64,000 nucleotides of DNA from an uncultured Methanomethylovorans sp. (GTDB lineage Archaea > Halobacteriota > Methanosarcinia > Methanosarcinales > Methanosarcinaceae). A model generated the notes under the pieces. That model had not been told where the DNA came from. It saw only the letters and a list, made by a program, of their open reading frames with translations, and did not search any database. A program made the position numbers and the translations under genes. This document shows positions 35,240 to 44,635 of the stretch, piece after piece; positions within the stretch are counted from its first letter, which is position 1; every line of letters starts with the position of its first letter. The DNA lies in contig NZ_OY782870.1 in NCBI RefSeq assembly GCF_963678545.1, positions 868,001 to 932,000 on the forward strand, written 5' to 3'.

Positions 35240-35315
35240 ACCAGTTCAGTATATCTCTATTTAAGTACCACCCTCCCTCCCCTCTTTAAATCTGAACTGG
35301 TTTTCATCTTTTCTT
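35240..35315 (+). ncRNA. candidate small RNA with C-rich loop, or AN1-gene leader
   Basis: A perfect 10-bp stem ACCAGTTCAG/CTGAACTGGT (35240-35249 and 35292-35301) starts at the predicted transcription start. It encloses a 42-nt loop containing a C-rich run CCACCCTCCCTCCCC (35268-35282). T-rich sequence (TTTTCATCTTTTCTT) follows the stem, as in a terminator. A loop of this kind could pair with GGAGG ribosome sites. It may instead be the 5' leader of the AN1 zinc-finger gene at 35374. Confidence 0.45.
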
Positions 35316-35373
35316 ATTTCAGTGTCTTCTCCATTGATTTTTAAAACATTGTTCTACATTAATGTACGGTAAC

Positions 35374-35538
35374 ATGAAATGTGATTATTGTCATGGGGTA
35401 ATACTTGGCATGAAGTGCTTGAGAATTCCTTATAAGTGCCACTTTTGCGGAGGATCTTTCTGTCTGAAGCACCGCTTGCCAGAAGATCATAACTGTAAAA
35501 CTGCTCATCTCCATCGCCGAGATCGGCCGCATAAATAA
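35374..35538 (+). CDS. AN1-type zinc-finger microprotein
   Basis: A 54-residue protein with a complete AN1 zinc-finger pattern: MKCDYCHGVILG, then YKCHFCGGSFCLKHRLPEDH with the terminal Cys in NC. Cys and His spacing matches the two-zinc AN1 fold. Archaeal AN1 proteins are small and uncharacterised; in eukaryotes the domain binds ubiquitin-system or membrane proteins. The ATG at 35362 in frame would add MYGN. No strong ribosome site is visible. Confidence 0.8.
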   Translation: MKCDYCHGVILGMKCLRIPYKCHFCGGSFCLKHRLPEDHNCKTAHLHRRDRPHK

Positions 35539-35792
35539 AAGACTCACAAATAAGTTGCATGCGAATAAAAGGAAACTATCCAAAAATTCAAGGTGGAATA
35601 AAATAATAACGAATTTGTATCACATTTCAGTTTTTGGTGTGTACATTATCTTAACTAGAAGCCAATCCTCAATTCTTCTTTTTGAGCTTATTCAGAAGAG
35701 GTAATACTTTTGTTTTTGCCGGTTCGTTTTCCTGCCCATCCTTTGTAATATCAATTTCCATTACTGTCATATTTCATAACTGATGCAGGCAG

Positions 35793-36806
35793 TTATTTTG
35801 AATTTTCTCTCACTTTAATGGAAGGGTAAGAAACAGTCGTATTCGTTCTGTCCTGTTCAAGAGGATTCTTTTCAGTGGTCACTGCGTAGGTTAAACCATT
35901 GGTTGTGACTGTTATAGTGCCATAAAGGTCAGTTCTGTAAACTGTAGATGTGTTCTGCAGTCTTTGCAGTGTCTCTGAGTTTGGATATACATACTCGTTA
36001 TCTGATCTTGCTTCGATAATACTTATATCGGGATTAACCTCTTCTATGAATTCCTTTCCTGAACTGTTTGCATGGCGCCCTACTTTAAGGATATCGGACT
36101 CCACGTAATATCCTTCGTACATGATACTTTCTTCTGCTTCAAGGCCAGCATTCCCCATGAGAAGGAATGATACGTTATTGTCAACAAGCCTAAGTATTAC
36201 AGAGTTCTCATTTGTGTCTTCAAATAGTTTTTTTGGTGGGTTTAATACCTGTACCTGTATATCAGAAGCAAAGTTAAGTGCTTCTCCGCGTTTTGCTGAA
36301 TGGTATTGAATGCTCTTATTTTCAATGATACTGAGCAGAGTTTCATAGGTTTTATTCGTGTACAAGTATCCTGAGTCTACGAACTCTTTCACAGGGTATT
36401 CGTTCAGTATCTCCATTATACTGTCAATGTGGTCTGCACGTGGATTGGTCCAAATCACAAAATCAAGGCTGGAAACTCCTTGTTCCCTGAGGAATGCTGA
36501 TACATTGGCAGTTTTGTCACTTTTGCCAGAATCGATAAGTATTGTTTCATTAGCGTATTCAACCAGTATCGAATCTTCCTGGCCAACATCTATGAAGTGA
36601 ACTGTAAGATTGCTTTTTTGAGTACTTGATGGTGATTTTTCAGGTGAAATATATTGGTTTTCAGAGGTGTTGTGATTTACAGTGTAATTTGATATATTTC
36701 CAGGGGTGACATTCTGCGGTGTAGTATTTGTTATATTTCCATAAGTTTGATTTGTAGAATTCACCGAGCGTTTGGCCGGCTCTTGAAGTAGGACACCAAG
36801 CAGCAC
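35793..36806 (-). CDS. ComEC-like metallo-beta-lactamase-fold protein, degenerate active site
   Basis: A ComEC/Rec2-type MBL-fold domain after a Ser/Thr/Asn-rich linker. The family frame is clear in VHFIDVGQEDSILVEY and TILIDSGKSD. The metal site is lost: HxHxDH appears as TNPRADHID (about residues 118-126), the usual GDAG is GNAG (about 215) and VGHHGS is VGRHANSS (about 240). The first canonical start (GTG 36806) cuts a signal helix in half. The full helix RKELRWILITFILFVLLG would start at ATC 36849-36851, which follows GAGGGG. Probably a pseudoenzyme or decaying gene. Confidence 0.7.
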   Translation of the reverse strand: MLLGVLLQEPAKRSVNSTNQTYGNITNTTPQNVTPGNISNYTVNHNTSENQYISPEKSPSSTQKSNLTVHFIDVGQEDSILVEYANETILIDSGKSDKTANVSAFLREQGVSSLDFVIWTNPRADHIDSIMEILNEYPVKEFVDSGYLYTNKTYETLLSIIENKSIQYHSAKRGEALNFASDIQVQVLNPPKKLFEDTNENSVILRLVDNNVSFLLMGNAGLEAEESIMYEGYYVESDILKVGRHANSSGKEFIEEVNPDISIIEARSDNEYVYPNSETLQRLQNTSTVYRTDLYGTITVTTNGLTYAVTTEKNPLEQDRTNTTVSYPSIKVRENSK

Positions 36807-36851
36807 AAACAGAATAAAAGTTATCAGTATCCATCTCAGTTCCTTTCTGAT

Positions 36852-37155
36852 ATTATCCCCTCTACACTGTAGATCAAATATGCCTTACGATACATTGCAG
36901 ATAAACTTTTCTTGTGTATATTTTTAGGATTTAGTTTTGAGAAGGGTGGGGGGAGAGTTTACAAATATACTTATGGTGCCCTGGTATAATTTTAGTTCAA
37001 CTAATGGAGAACTTTAATAGGAAAATTTGGGCTCAAATGTATATTGTAACCTAAAATATCATCTAAATAAGTAAAAAAATGTCTTGTTTCGCATGGAATA
37101 TGAATAATTGTCATGCACTTCCCTATGAAATGAACACAACTTCTCATTTCCACGC
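36852..37155. other. intergenic region between ComEC-like and GTPase genes
   Basis: AT-rich, without a recognisable gene or RNA. Only the GAGGGG sequence (reverse strand, about 36857-36864) near the start of the ComEC-like gene stands out. Confidence 0.3.
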
Positions 37156-37920
37156 CTACACTAACAGCAATCCTCGCTGCCAATCGTTCACGATGCGTAT
37201 GCCTACCCGTGTATCGTCTATTTCGCCTTTCTTTTTCAGGCAGTTGGTTTGTCTTCCAATGAGTTCAAGCACATCGTAGGAGTCCTGGTTCTCGATGGTC
37301 ACCTTGTAGAAGGCTTCCAGAGCGGATTTGTTCTCTGCACACATTTTTTCGATGACCTTTAAAGCTACTCCTATAGGGTCTTTGAGATGGGTTGCATCCT
37401 TTATGCCAAGCATACCCTGCATATATTCGTCATGCTCATCAAAAGGTATCACTCCGGGTGTATCGATGAACTTGATTCGCGAGCCTGCGTTCACAAGCTG
37501 CACACCTTTTGTGTGTCCTGAGATAGAAGAAGTGCTGGTCCTGTGGCGTCCCACCACACCATTGATAACCGACGATTTTCCAGTGTTAGGGTACCCGAGG
37601 CTGCCTACAAGTATATCCCGGTCCTTTATATTGGCAAGTTCAAGAATCTTGTGCCTGAGCATAGTTGTTCCGAATCTCTCTTTGCTGGATATGAATACTG
37701 TAGGTGCAATCTTCGACAAGCGGGATTTTGTTTTCTCAAGGTTCTCCTGTGATACAAGATCGCATTTGCTCATAACTATAATAAAAGGTTTTTTGGCATA
37801 TACTATTTCAGCTTCTACTTCGCTGTTCCTGGTTTCATCTGGAAACCGGGCATCTACCACTTCAAGCAGGACGTCCGCCTTTCTAATAACATCCTTCACC
37901 ATTACCTTGTAGCTTGCCAT
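37156..37920 (-). CDS. circularly permuted GTPase (YlqF/RbgA-like)
   Basis: A 254-residue GTPase with permuted motif order: G4 SKCD near residue 50 comes before G1 GYPNTGKSS near 109 and G3 DTPG near 151. This is the YlqF/RbgA/MJ1464 group, linked to large-subunit ribosome assembly. The N-terminal VVDARFPDETRN is typical. The ATG at 37920 is chosen over 38025 because a reverse TATA box (CTTATATGC, about 37942-37950) predicts a start almost exactly at this ATG, giving a leaderless mRNA. Confidence 0.9.
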   Translation of the reverse strand: MASYKVMVKDVIRKADVLLEVVDARFPDETRNSEVEAEIVYAKKPFIIVMSKCDLVSQENLEKTKSRLSKIAPTVFISSKERFGTTMLRHKILELANIKDRDILVGSLGYPNTGKSSVINGVVGRHRTSTSSISGHTKGVQLVNAGSRIKFIDTPGVIPFDEHDEYMQGMLGIKDATHLKDPIGVALKVIEKMCAENKSALEAFYKVTIENQDSYDVLELIGRQTNCLKKKGEIDDTRVGIRIVNDWQRGLLLV

Positions 37921-37940
37921 GGTACAGGTAATGCTTTGTG

Positions 37941-37950
37941 AGCATATAAG
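37941..37950 (-). promoter_or_regulatory. TATA box of the GTPase gene
   Basis: CTTATATGCT on the reverse strand, centred about 25 bp before the ATG at 37920. The predicted transcript would begin at or next to the start codon. Confidence 0.5.
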
Positions 37951-38148
37951 GATGTCAGGGCAGAAACACAGAATTATTCCGGGCCAATATATCCCACTTT
38001 GGCACTTGTTTATCTCTACAGGCACTTATTTGTGTGAGCCCTCTGTTCCAATTAGCTAGTAACTTCTATCATTATCACAATATATTAATAAAATACTGTT
38101 AATAGCAAAGTATATATCCTGTTAGTAATGTAATACTGACTGCTTAGC

Positions 38149-40461
38149 ATGTCTGTGAAACAAATCTTTGAGAAAATTGGGGCATTTATAGAAAAGCGGC
38201 CCAAAACAATAATTTTGATCGCGATTATCTTGATGCTTGTATCGTTGCAGGGTGCTGGCCTCATAGAAAACAAGAGTGGGACAGATACCTTTGTAAAAAA
38301 AGGCTCTGAAACTTACCAGAACTATGATCATCTGTATAAACAAAATTTTGGCAGTGAAGTTATAGTTGTACTTGTGGATTCCGATGACGTGCGGCAATCC
38401 GATGTTCTGGAGGCAATAGACAAGTTTGACACGATTATCGCGGAAGACAAGGATGTTGAAAATGTTCTCAGTATGGCTTCACTCGTCAAAAGTGCAGCCT
38501 CTTCTGCAACAGGCCGTGAGGAAATACCAGATGATAACACCATTCTAACGCTCATCAACTATTTGCCTTCTTCTTATGTTGATACGTTCATGCCAGATAC
38601 CACGCATACCCTCGTTATGGTCCAGATGCCTGGAAGTATTAGTGAAGATAATAAGAAAAGGCTTCTTGGAGAGGTGGAAAAGACTATAACATTAGTTGAT
38701 TTTCCTGCTGGTACCACTGCGATAGCGACCGGTGATCCTGCATTCTCAATAGCTATGTCAGAGGAAATGAGTTCAAGTCTTTCAACCATGCTAGTCCTTG
38801 CTTTCATTCTGATGATTATAGGGCTGCTCATTGTCTTTAGTCATGTCAGATGGTGCTTGCTTCCAATACCTGTTATTCTTATAGGCCTGATCTTTACCTT
38901 TGGTGCAATGGGCTTCCTCAGTATTCCAATGACAATGGCATCAATGGCAGTATTTCCCATTCTTATCGGATTGGGGGCAGATTATGCCATTCAGTTCCAA
39001 AACCGTATTGAGGAGGAGCTTGCAAAAGGAGAATCTGCTGAAGATGCTATAATTGATACTATTAAGCACACAGGTCCCGCAGTCGCTACAGCTGTTGTGG
39101 CAACATGTCTGGGATTTGTTGCTCTTTTCATTTCCCCTGTTCCTATGATACAGGATTTTGGAAAGATGAGTCTTGTAGGAGTTATTCTGTGCTATCTTGT
39201 TTCGATGTTTGTGCTTGTGTCATTATTATATCGTCTCGATAGAAGATCACTGGAAAAGGAAATGAAAAAGAAGCAAAACGGAGAAATGGCTGTTTCAAAG
39301 AAAACTGAACAAAAGCCTTCTTCTCTGGGCAAGTTCCTGTCAAAAGTTTCAATGCTAACTACAAAACACTATGCAATTGTTATTACACTTGCAACTCTTC
39401 TTGCAATTGCAGGACTATATGCAGATGAGCGTGTGGGAGTACAGACAGATACAGCCGATTTTGTACCTCAGGACATGCAGGCATTACAAGACCTGAACAA
39501 ACTTAACAGAGTCATGGGAGGCAGTGATGAACTAAATGTAATCATCAGAGCCGATGATATAATGGACCCGGATCTGTTGCAATGGATGTTCGATTTTGGT
39601 AAACTGGAAGAAGAAAGCCATAGCCAGATAGCAGGGTCAAGCAGCATGGGTTCATTGATCAACTCCAGCTATGGATCTATACCCTCTGACAGGGATACGA
39701 TTGTTACAATTACTGACAGCATGTCTTCAGTAGTTACTGACCAATACATCGAAGGAGGAAACCTTGGTGTCCTCAATCTGAATCTTGAGAGCGACCTCAG
39801 TTCAAAACAGACCTCTAGTATCATCGATGCAGTTGAAAATGACCTAAAGTGGTATGCTCCACCCCCTGGTGTATCTGTAACAGTTACAGGCAGCACATTC
39901 ATGCAGAATTCAATTATAGGTGCTCTTACTTCAGGCCGAACTGAAATGGGCTACCTAGGAATGGCAATTATCTTTGTGGGTATGTTATTGATCTACAAAG
40001 ATTGGTTGAAATCCCTGGCTACAATACTGCCTATTGTAATGGTTACCGGATGGATTGGTGGTGTTATGTATGTGCTTGGCATGAAATACAATCCACTTAC
40101 AGCTACACTCGGTGCTCTTGCCATAGGAATTGGAGCAGAATTTACTATACTTATGCTGGAACGTTATTTCGAGGAACGTGAAAGGGGCTTGCAACCATCT
40201 GATGCTATGGAAACAGCTGCACAAAAAATAGGACCAGCTATTCTTGCATCAGGATTTACTGTAATATTTGGTTTTTCAGCCCTTGTAATATCCTCGTTCC
40301 CAATGTTACGTGATTTCGGAATTGTTACGGTAATAGCCGTAGCTTTTTCGTTGTTCAGCACAATCGTTGTCCTTCCACCTATTATGGTTAACTTGGACAA
40401 ATGGAGATTAAGACGCAAAACATCAGAACAATACATAGAAACTAATAAGGTGAGTATATGA
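38149..40461 (+). CDS. MMPL/RND-family exporter (HAE3 type)
   Basis: A 770-residue membrane protein with two repeats, each of one helix, a large outside domain and five helices, giving about 12 helices. Conserved RND segments include GLGADYAIQFQNRIEEEL in the first repeat and GIGAEFTILMLERYFEERE in the second. HAE3/MMPL proteins move lipids, hopanoid-like molecules or drugs. A TATA-like AAGTATATATCC (about 38107) precedes it. It overlaps the next gene by 4 bp, so that secreted protein is its probable partner. Confidence 0.92.
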   Translation: MSVKQIFEKIGAFIEKRPKTIILIAIILMLVSLQGAGLIENKSGTDTFVKKGSETYQNYDHLYKQNFGSEVIVVLVDSDDVRQSDVLEAIDKFDTIIAEDKDVENVLSMASLVKSAASSATGREEIPDDNTILTLINYLPSSYVDTFMPDTTHTLVMVQMPGSISEDNKKRLLGEVEKTITLVDFPAGTTAIATGDPAFSIAMSEEMSSSLSTMLVLAFILMIIGLLIVFSHVRWCLLPIPVILIGLIFTFGAMGFLSIPMTMASMAVFPILIGLGADYAIQFQNRIEEELAKGESAEDAIIDTIKHTGPAVATAVVATCLGFVALFISPVPMIQDFGKMSLVGVILCYLVSMFVLVSLLYRLDRRSLEKEMKKKQNGEMAVSKKTEQKPSSLGKFLSKVSMLTTKHYAIVITLATLLAIAGLYADERVGVQTDTADFVPQDMQALQDLNKLNRVMGGSDELNVIIRADDIMDPDLLQWMFDFGKLEEESHSQIAGSSSMGSLINSSYGSIPSDRDTIVTITDSMSSVVTDQYIEGGNLGVLNLNLESDLSSKQTSSIIDAVENDLKWYAPPPGVSVTVTGSTFMQNSIIGALTSGRTEMGYLGMAIIFVGMLLIYKDWLKSLATILPIVMVTGWIGGVMYVLGMKYNPLTATLGALAIGIGAEFTILMLERYFEERERGLQPSDAMETAAQKIGPAILASGFTVIFGFSALVISSFPMLRDFGIVTVIAVAFSLFSTIVVLPPIMVNLDKWRLRRKTSEQYIETNKVSI

Positions 40462-41522
40462 TATCCCTGAAAAATATGAACGTGCTTGCGATAGCGATCT
40501 TATTGCTTAGTTGTGTTTCGATTGCATCGGCAAGTGTAGATGAGGATGTTGTCAGTGAAATTGCAAGCGATTATTACGACGTCTATGGATCTCCTCATTT
40601 AGTGGCAAACCTTGCATGTGATGATGTATTCGAAAGAGGAGACGAAGCTACTCTTTATGTAAATATACTGAATGATGGAAAGATAACTGGATTCGAAGCC
40701 AATGAAGATAACATAGATGATGATCTTGAGGAGTATGGTGAAACACTTACCCGTACATATATGGTGAGTGAACTAGCATCTGACAGAGCCATTACGACAG
40801 CGGATTCGATGACCGCAACACTTTCACTTGTTGATCCCAATGCTCCTATAGATATCAAAGATGATACTCTTCTCTTAGGCTCATTGAGTGCTGGGAAGTC
40901 CCTTTCAACCCCTGCCAAATTCCCTATAGAAATATACGACAATGCAAAAGCTGGTACTTATGATCTTAGGCTTAATATATCCTACAGATCTCAGAGAGAT
41001 TCTGCAGTGACTCCTCCCTATGGTGATACATACTATTGGTATGAGGATATGAATCAGTCAATGATACTTCACATAGTTGTTGAAGAAGAACCATATTTCA
41101 AGGTTTCAAATGTTGAGTCTGATCTTAAAGCAGGTGATGAAAAGACCATCAATGTAACATATACCAATACTGGAGAAGAGGTAGCACGTGAATGTATTGC
41201 AAGAATAAGCGTTGTTGATCCATTTACAACAACAGATGATCAGTCATATCTGGGAGATATGAATCCAGGTGAGTCAAAGACAGCAACATTTGATGTAAAT
41301 GTGGCTGCTGATGCTACTATCAAGAACTATTCAATAAGCAGTGAGGTAAAGTATAAAGATATCCATGATAATAGCCAGTATTCGGATAACCTGAAAATAC
41401 CTGTAAATGTTGGTGCTGCTGAAAAAATGAGTGCATCTGTTGCAGTTGGAGCAATAATTCTTGTGGGCATAATAGGTACGCCTGTATATCTTATATCAAA
41501 AAAGAAAAAGAAAAATAGCTAA
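40458..41522 (+). CDS. secreted NEW3/COG1361-type membrane-anchored protein
   Basis: A 354-residue surface protein with a signal peptide (about residues 7-26, ending SIASA), beta-sandwich domains with a VTYTNTGEEVARECIA motif typical of NEW3/CARDB-like repeats, and a C-terminal membrane helix followed by KKKKK. Overlap with the MMPL gene suggests a periplasmic-side adaptor that helps the exporter. Co-occurrence of COG1361 proteins with MMPL exporters is known in methanogens. Confidence 0.82.
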   Translation: MISLKNMNVLAIAILLLSCVSIASASVDEDVVSEIASDYYDVYGSPHLVANLACDDVFERGDEATLYVNILNDGKITGFEANEDNIDDDLEEYGETLTRTYMVSELASDRAITTADSMTATLSLVDPNAPIDIKDDTLLLGSLSAGKSLSTPAKFPIEIYDNAKAGTYDLRLNISYRSQRDSAVTPPYGDTYYWYEDMNQSMILHIVVEEEPYFKVSNVESDLKAGDEKTINVTYTNTGEEVARECIARISVVDPFTTTDDQSYLGDMNPGESKTATFDVNVAADATIKNYSISSEVKYKDIHDNSQYSDNLKIPVNVGAAEKMSASVAVGAIILVGIIGTPVYLISKKKKKNS

Positions 41523-41538
41523 ATGGTACTAAAGTAGC

Positions 41539-42333
41539 ATGATGAACAAACTGATAGAATCTCTTCAACAACTAGGTCTTACTTCCTACGAAGCCAAAGT
41601 GCTCATTGCACTTACACGGTATGGAAGCGGGAATGTGGCGGATATCCACGCATTATCGGGTATCCCCCGCTCCGCCGTGTATGGCGTGCTCATCAAACTT
41701 AGGGACAAAGGGGTGATAGAGACTCAAAATACCAAACCTATGCGTTATAAAGCACTAGCCCCTTACCAGATTATTGACAAGCTCAAAGTCAATTATGAAA
41801 ATGCTGTCGAAATATCTCTGGAGCAGCTTGAGAAGATCTATCATGTACCCGATGCCTCAGTAGAAGAAGATGGGGTCTGGAATATAAGTGGTGTAAAGAA
41901 CGTTACCGATAAGATTGTCCAGATGCTTGATTTGGCCAAAAAAGAGATTATACTTGCATCAACATATCCTTCTTTGGACAAGGCTACAGAATCTTATCCA
42001 ATAATGGAAGTCATCACTAAAAAACTTCGGGAAAAGATAGATGAGGGTTTGAAGGTAAAAATTACTATCAGTGAGTATCAGGCAAGAATTGATCATATGA
42101 AAGGGGAAAAACCAATTCTTGGTACAGAGATAAGGGTCTATCCTGCGGAAGACAGTGCTCATCCTTTGAAGGGAGGAATTATTGTGATCGATGATCAGGA
42201 GCTCCTCGTAATTACTGTAAAGGATGAGGTAAATCCTCCAAACGTCACTGCCACATGGTATAATGGAAAGGAACAGGTTTCAGTTTTCAGGCACTTTATT
42301 GAGATCGAATGGAATGCATCCAGGCCTCTATAA
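41539..42333 (+). CDS. TrmB-family transcriptional regulator
   Basis: A 264-residue regulator. The N-terminal winged helix LGLTSYEAKVLIALTRYGSG and PRSAVYGVLIKLRDKGVIE is typical of TrmB. A short coiled coil around residue 85-105 and a C-terminal phospholipase-D-like ligand domain follow. It lies 17 bp after the exporter partner, so it probably controls that operon in response to a ligand the exporter handles. Confidence 0.88.
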   Translation: MMNKLIESLQQLGLTSYEAKVLIALTRYGSGNVADIHALSGIPRSAVYGVLIKLRDKGVIETQNTKPMRYKALAPYQIIDKLKVNYENAVEISLEQLEKIYHVPDASVEEDGVWNISGVKNVTDKIVQMLDLAKKEIILASTYPSLDKATESYPIMEVITKKLREKIDEGLKVKITISEYQARIDHMKGEKPILGTEIRVYPAEDSAHPLKGGIIVIDDQELLVITVKDEVNPPNVTATWYNGKEQVSVFRHFIEIEWNASRPL

Positions 42334-42372
42334 TACTGAAATTGACAATTTTTTTCTCATCTGGATTTTATT

Positions 42373-42831
42373 ATGGGTAGCAGTAACAGTGATCGTTTAA
42401 TCACTGAATGGGAGAGAAAGCAGCTTCTTGCTGAATTGCATACCCGACTTTTTTGGGTAGGGGAAAAGATACCCTATTTTGTGGAGATAAACGGTAAAAA
42501 GTGTAAATTGCACGAAAGAATCTGGGATTTAATCAATCAGGAAACTATATCCGAAGATGAAAAAAAGCAAATAGAAATGGGTATTGATTTACTAAGGAAT
42601 ATAGTACGGGCAAAAGAGCTTGAGTTGCAGACAAAAGAATTGACTGTAAAAGAGGCCACTGATCTTGCAAATGAAACAGCAGGATTATTACGTGCAATAA
42701 TGGACTTGAGGGAAATTGAAGATGGAATTTCCATACAAAAACAGAAAGAGTTCCATGATATTTTTTCAACACAGAGGACTGAAGAAATACGTAGATGGTT
42801 GGATTTTTTAAAAAGTATCAAGAAAAGTTGA
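42373..42831 (+). CDS. helical protein, DUF5788-like
   Basis: A 152-residue cytoplasmic protein with the motif LHTRLFWVGEKIPYFVEING near the N terminus, then a long charged helix region. It resembles the archaeal DUF5788 family, but this is from memory of the motif and is moderate. No catalytic residues are obvious. It follows the TrmB gene by 39 bp and may share its transcript. Confidence 0.6.
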   Translation: MGSSNSDRLITEWERKQLLAELHTRLFWVGEKIPYFVEINGKKCKLHERIWDLINQETISEDEKKQIEMGIDLLRNIVRAKELELQTKELTVKEATDLANETAGLLRAIMDLREIEDGISIQKQKEFHDIFSTQRTEEIRRWLDFLKSIKKS

Positions 42832-42993
42832 ATCTTTTAAGTATCAAGTGCTATGCCACAATAAAATATCCCATTGGTCTTTGCCAGATCCTATATCTCT
42901 TTATTTAGATTTATAAAAATAACAATCATTTGTATTTGATTTAATTTTCTGGAATCAGTACATTTATGAGCCTTCCCAGCATCCTTCCTATCA

Positions 42994-44499
42994 ATGAAGG
43001 ATAGTGAAAAGGAAATAATTTCTACTCTAAAGTACGTCTCCCACATGAAGCCCGAGTTCATGCTGTCGGAGATAAAGAATTACATTACATATGATATGTC
43101 CGTTGAACAGATCTACAGCACGGTCAGACCATTTCTATACGAGCTAGGTATTGATGTCAGTCCCGAAGGTACTGATTTCAGGATAAGGCTTTCTCCTCCT
43201 GCAACGGTAATGGAACTTACCGAAGAAGAGGTAAAGAAAAGTGAGTTTTTCTTCAGGTCGGCAGTGGTATCGGCAAAACTGCAGACGATCATAGAACAAT
43301 ACATCAGCAAGAAGACCGCAAAGAAATGGGATGATCCACTTGTCCTTGACAGGATCAGAAAGGCAGTTGTGAGTCAAAAGAACGCATACTGGAATGAAGG
43401 TGGTTCTCGAAATATCTCCTATGAAAAGGGATACAATGTGCTCGGATACCTTGCTTATCAATTTCCCGTTTATTTTGTGCAGTTCCAGCACATACTCTAC
43501 AGCATGGCCCAGACCGGGATACTTAAAACACGGATGAAGGTCCTTGACGTGGGAACAGGTCCGGGCACAGTGCCTCTGGCTATCGCTGACTTCTATAGAA
43601 GGCTGGAAGGTCACAAGGCTGATATCTATTGCATAGAGCTGTACGATGAGAATATCGAAGCTTTCAATTCAATCGTTCCGCAATATGCACCAGATTCCAT
43701 TAATTTGCATGAGCCAATAAGATCAGATGTGAGTAAAATAAAACCAGAGAGCCTGCCTGAGGATATTGACCTTATGGTGTTCTCTAATGTGCTCAATGAG
43801 ATCAAAGATATTACCACTGAGCAAAAAGCTGCTATTGTAACCACATTAGCACAAAGGCTTGCATCTGATGGAAGTATATTGGTAATAGAGCCTGCTGATA
43901 GGGTGAATTCAGTAGAGATGCGCAAGCTGAGTATTGAACTTAAAAATGCAGGTCTTGGGATATATGCTCCATGTTCCTTTATGTGGGGTGGAGGCTGCAG
44001 CCTTGAAGGGTGCTGGAGTTTTGAACAAAAGCAGGATATAACTCCCACACTGCTAATGCGAAAGCTCTCAGAGTGTGATGAACCATATCGATATATCAAT
44101 ACAGACATTAAGTATTCCTATTTTATTGTGAGAAAAGATGGTCTCACTAAAGAGTGCTATAAAGTCCCCCACAAGGCGAAGTTCGCCCGTTTCTCTAAAA
44201 TGGGTACACACAAAGATAAACGCATTAATGTAGTGTGTTCCCTTATGTCCGCTGACCTAGGGGATGAAAAATACAGTCTCTACAAGGTGTGCGATGGCAC
44301 CTCCAAGAAAGCGGTATATGCGATTCTTCCCTGGCATAATGTTACCGAGGACAATAGTCTCATTAAAAGAGCAAAGTACGGGGAAGTATTGGAGATCTAC
44401 AACGTCCTTGTGAACTATAATAAGGACAAAGATGCTTATAACCTTCTGTTGAGTAAAGGAAGTACAGTTAGCCGGATTGGCGATGAAAAAGATGATTAA
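42994..44499 (+). CDS. Rsm22-like SAM-dependent methyltransferase
   Basis: A 501-residue protein with SAM motif I VLDVGTGPGTVPLAIADFY (about residues 182-200) and an acidic LMVFSNVLNEI motif. The Cys-containing CSFMWGGGCSLEGCW segment corresponds to the Rsm22 Cys-rich region. The C terminus holds a small beta domain. Rsm22 proteins are linked to small-subunit rRNA methylation or Fe-S-dependent mitoribosome assembly; the archaeal substrate is unknown. No clear ribosome site precedes the ATG. Confidence 0.78.
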   Translation: MKDSEKEIISTLKYVSHMKPEFMLSEIKNYITYDMSVEQIYSTVRPFLYELGIDVSPEGTDFRIRLSPPATVMELTEEEVKKSEFFFRSAVVSAKLQTIIEQYISKKTAKKWDDPLVLDRIRKAVVSQKNAYWNEGGSRNISYEKGYNVLGYLAYQFPVYFVQFQHILYSMAQTGILKTRMKVLDVGTGPGTVPLAIADFYRRLEGHKADIYCIELYDENIEAFNSIVPQYAPDSINLHEPIRSDVSKIKPESLPEDIDLMVFSNVLNEIKDITTEQKAAIVTTLAQRLASDGSILVIEPADRVNSVEMRKLSIELKNAGLGIYAPCSFMWGGGCSLEGCWSFEQKQDITPTLLMRKLSECDEPYRYINTDIKYSYFIVRKDGLTKECYKVPHKAKFARFSKMGTHKDKRINVVCSLMSADLGDEKYSLYKVCDGTSKKAVYAILPWHNVTEDNSLIKRAKYGEVLEIYNVLVNYNKDKDAYNLLLSKGSTVSRIGDEKDD

Positions 44500-44635
44500 T
44501 TGTCTTTTTCTCTAATTTTATCTCATCAAGTGCTCTATTTATTCGCCGATAACTACGGATTTCTTTGAAGTTTAAGAAGTTCTTTAATATGTGCATGTCC
44601 ATATTATGTATTGTCAGTTCAAAAGGGTGAAATTT

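Noticed and set aside
35355..35366. Perfect 12-bp palindrome TACATTAATGTA before the AN1 gene
   Set aside because: It overlaps the possible upstream ATG and is AT-rich; chance cannot be excluded and no TATA geometry supports an operator here.
35669..35770. 33-codon minus-strand frame starting MTVMEIDITKDGQE after the ComEC-like gene
   Set aside because: It has plausible charged sequence but no ribosome site and no family; evidence is too thin to call it a gene.
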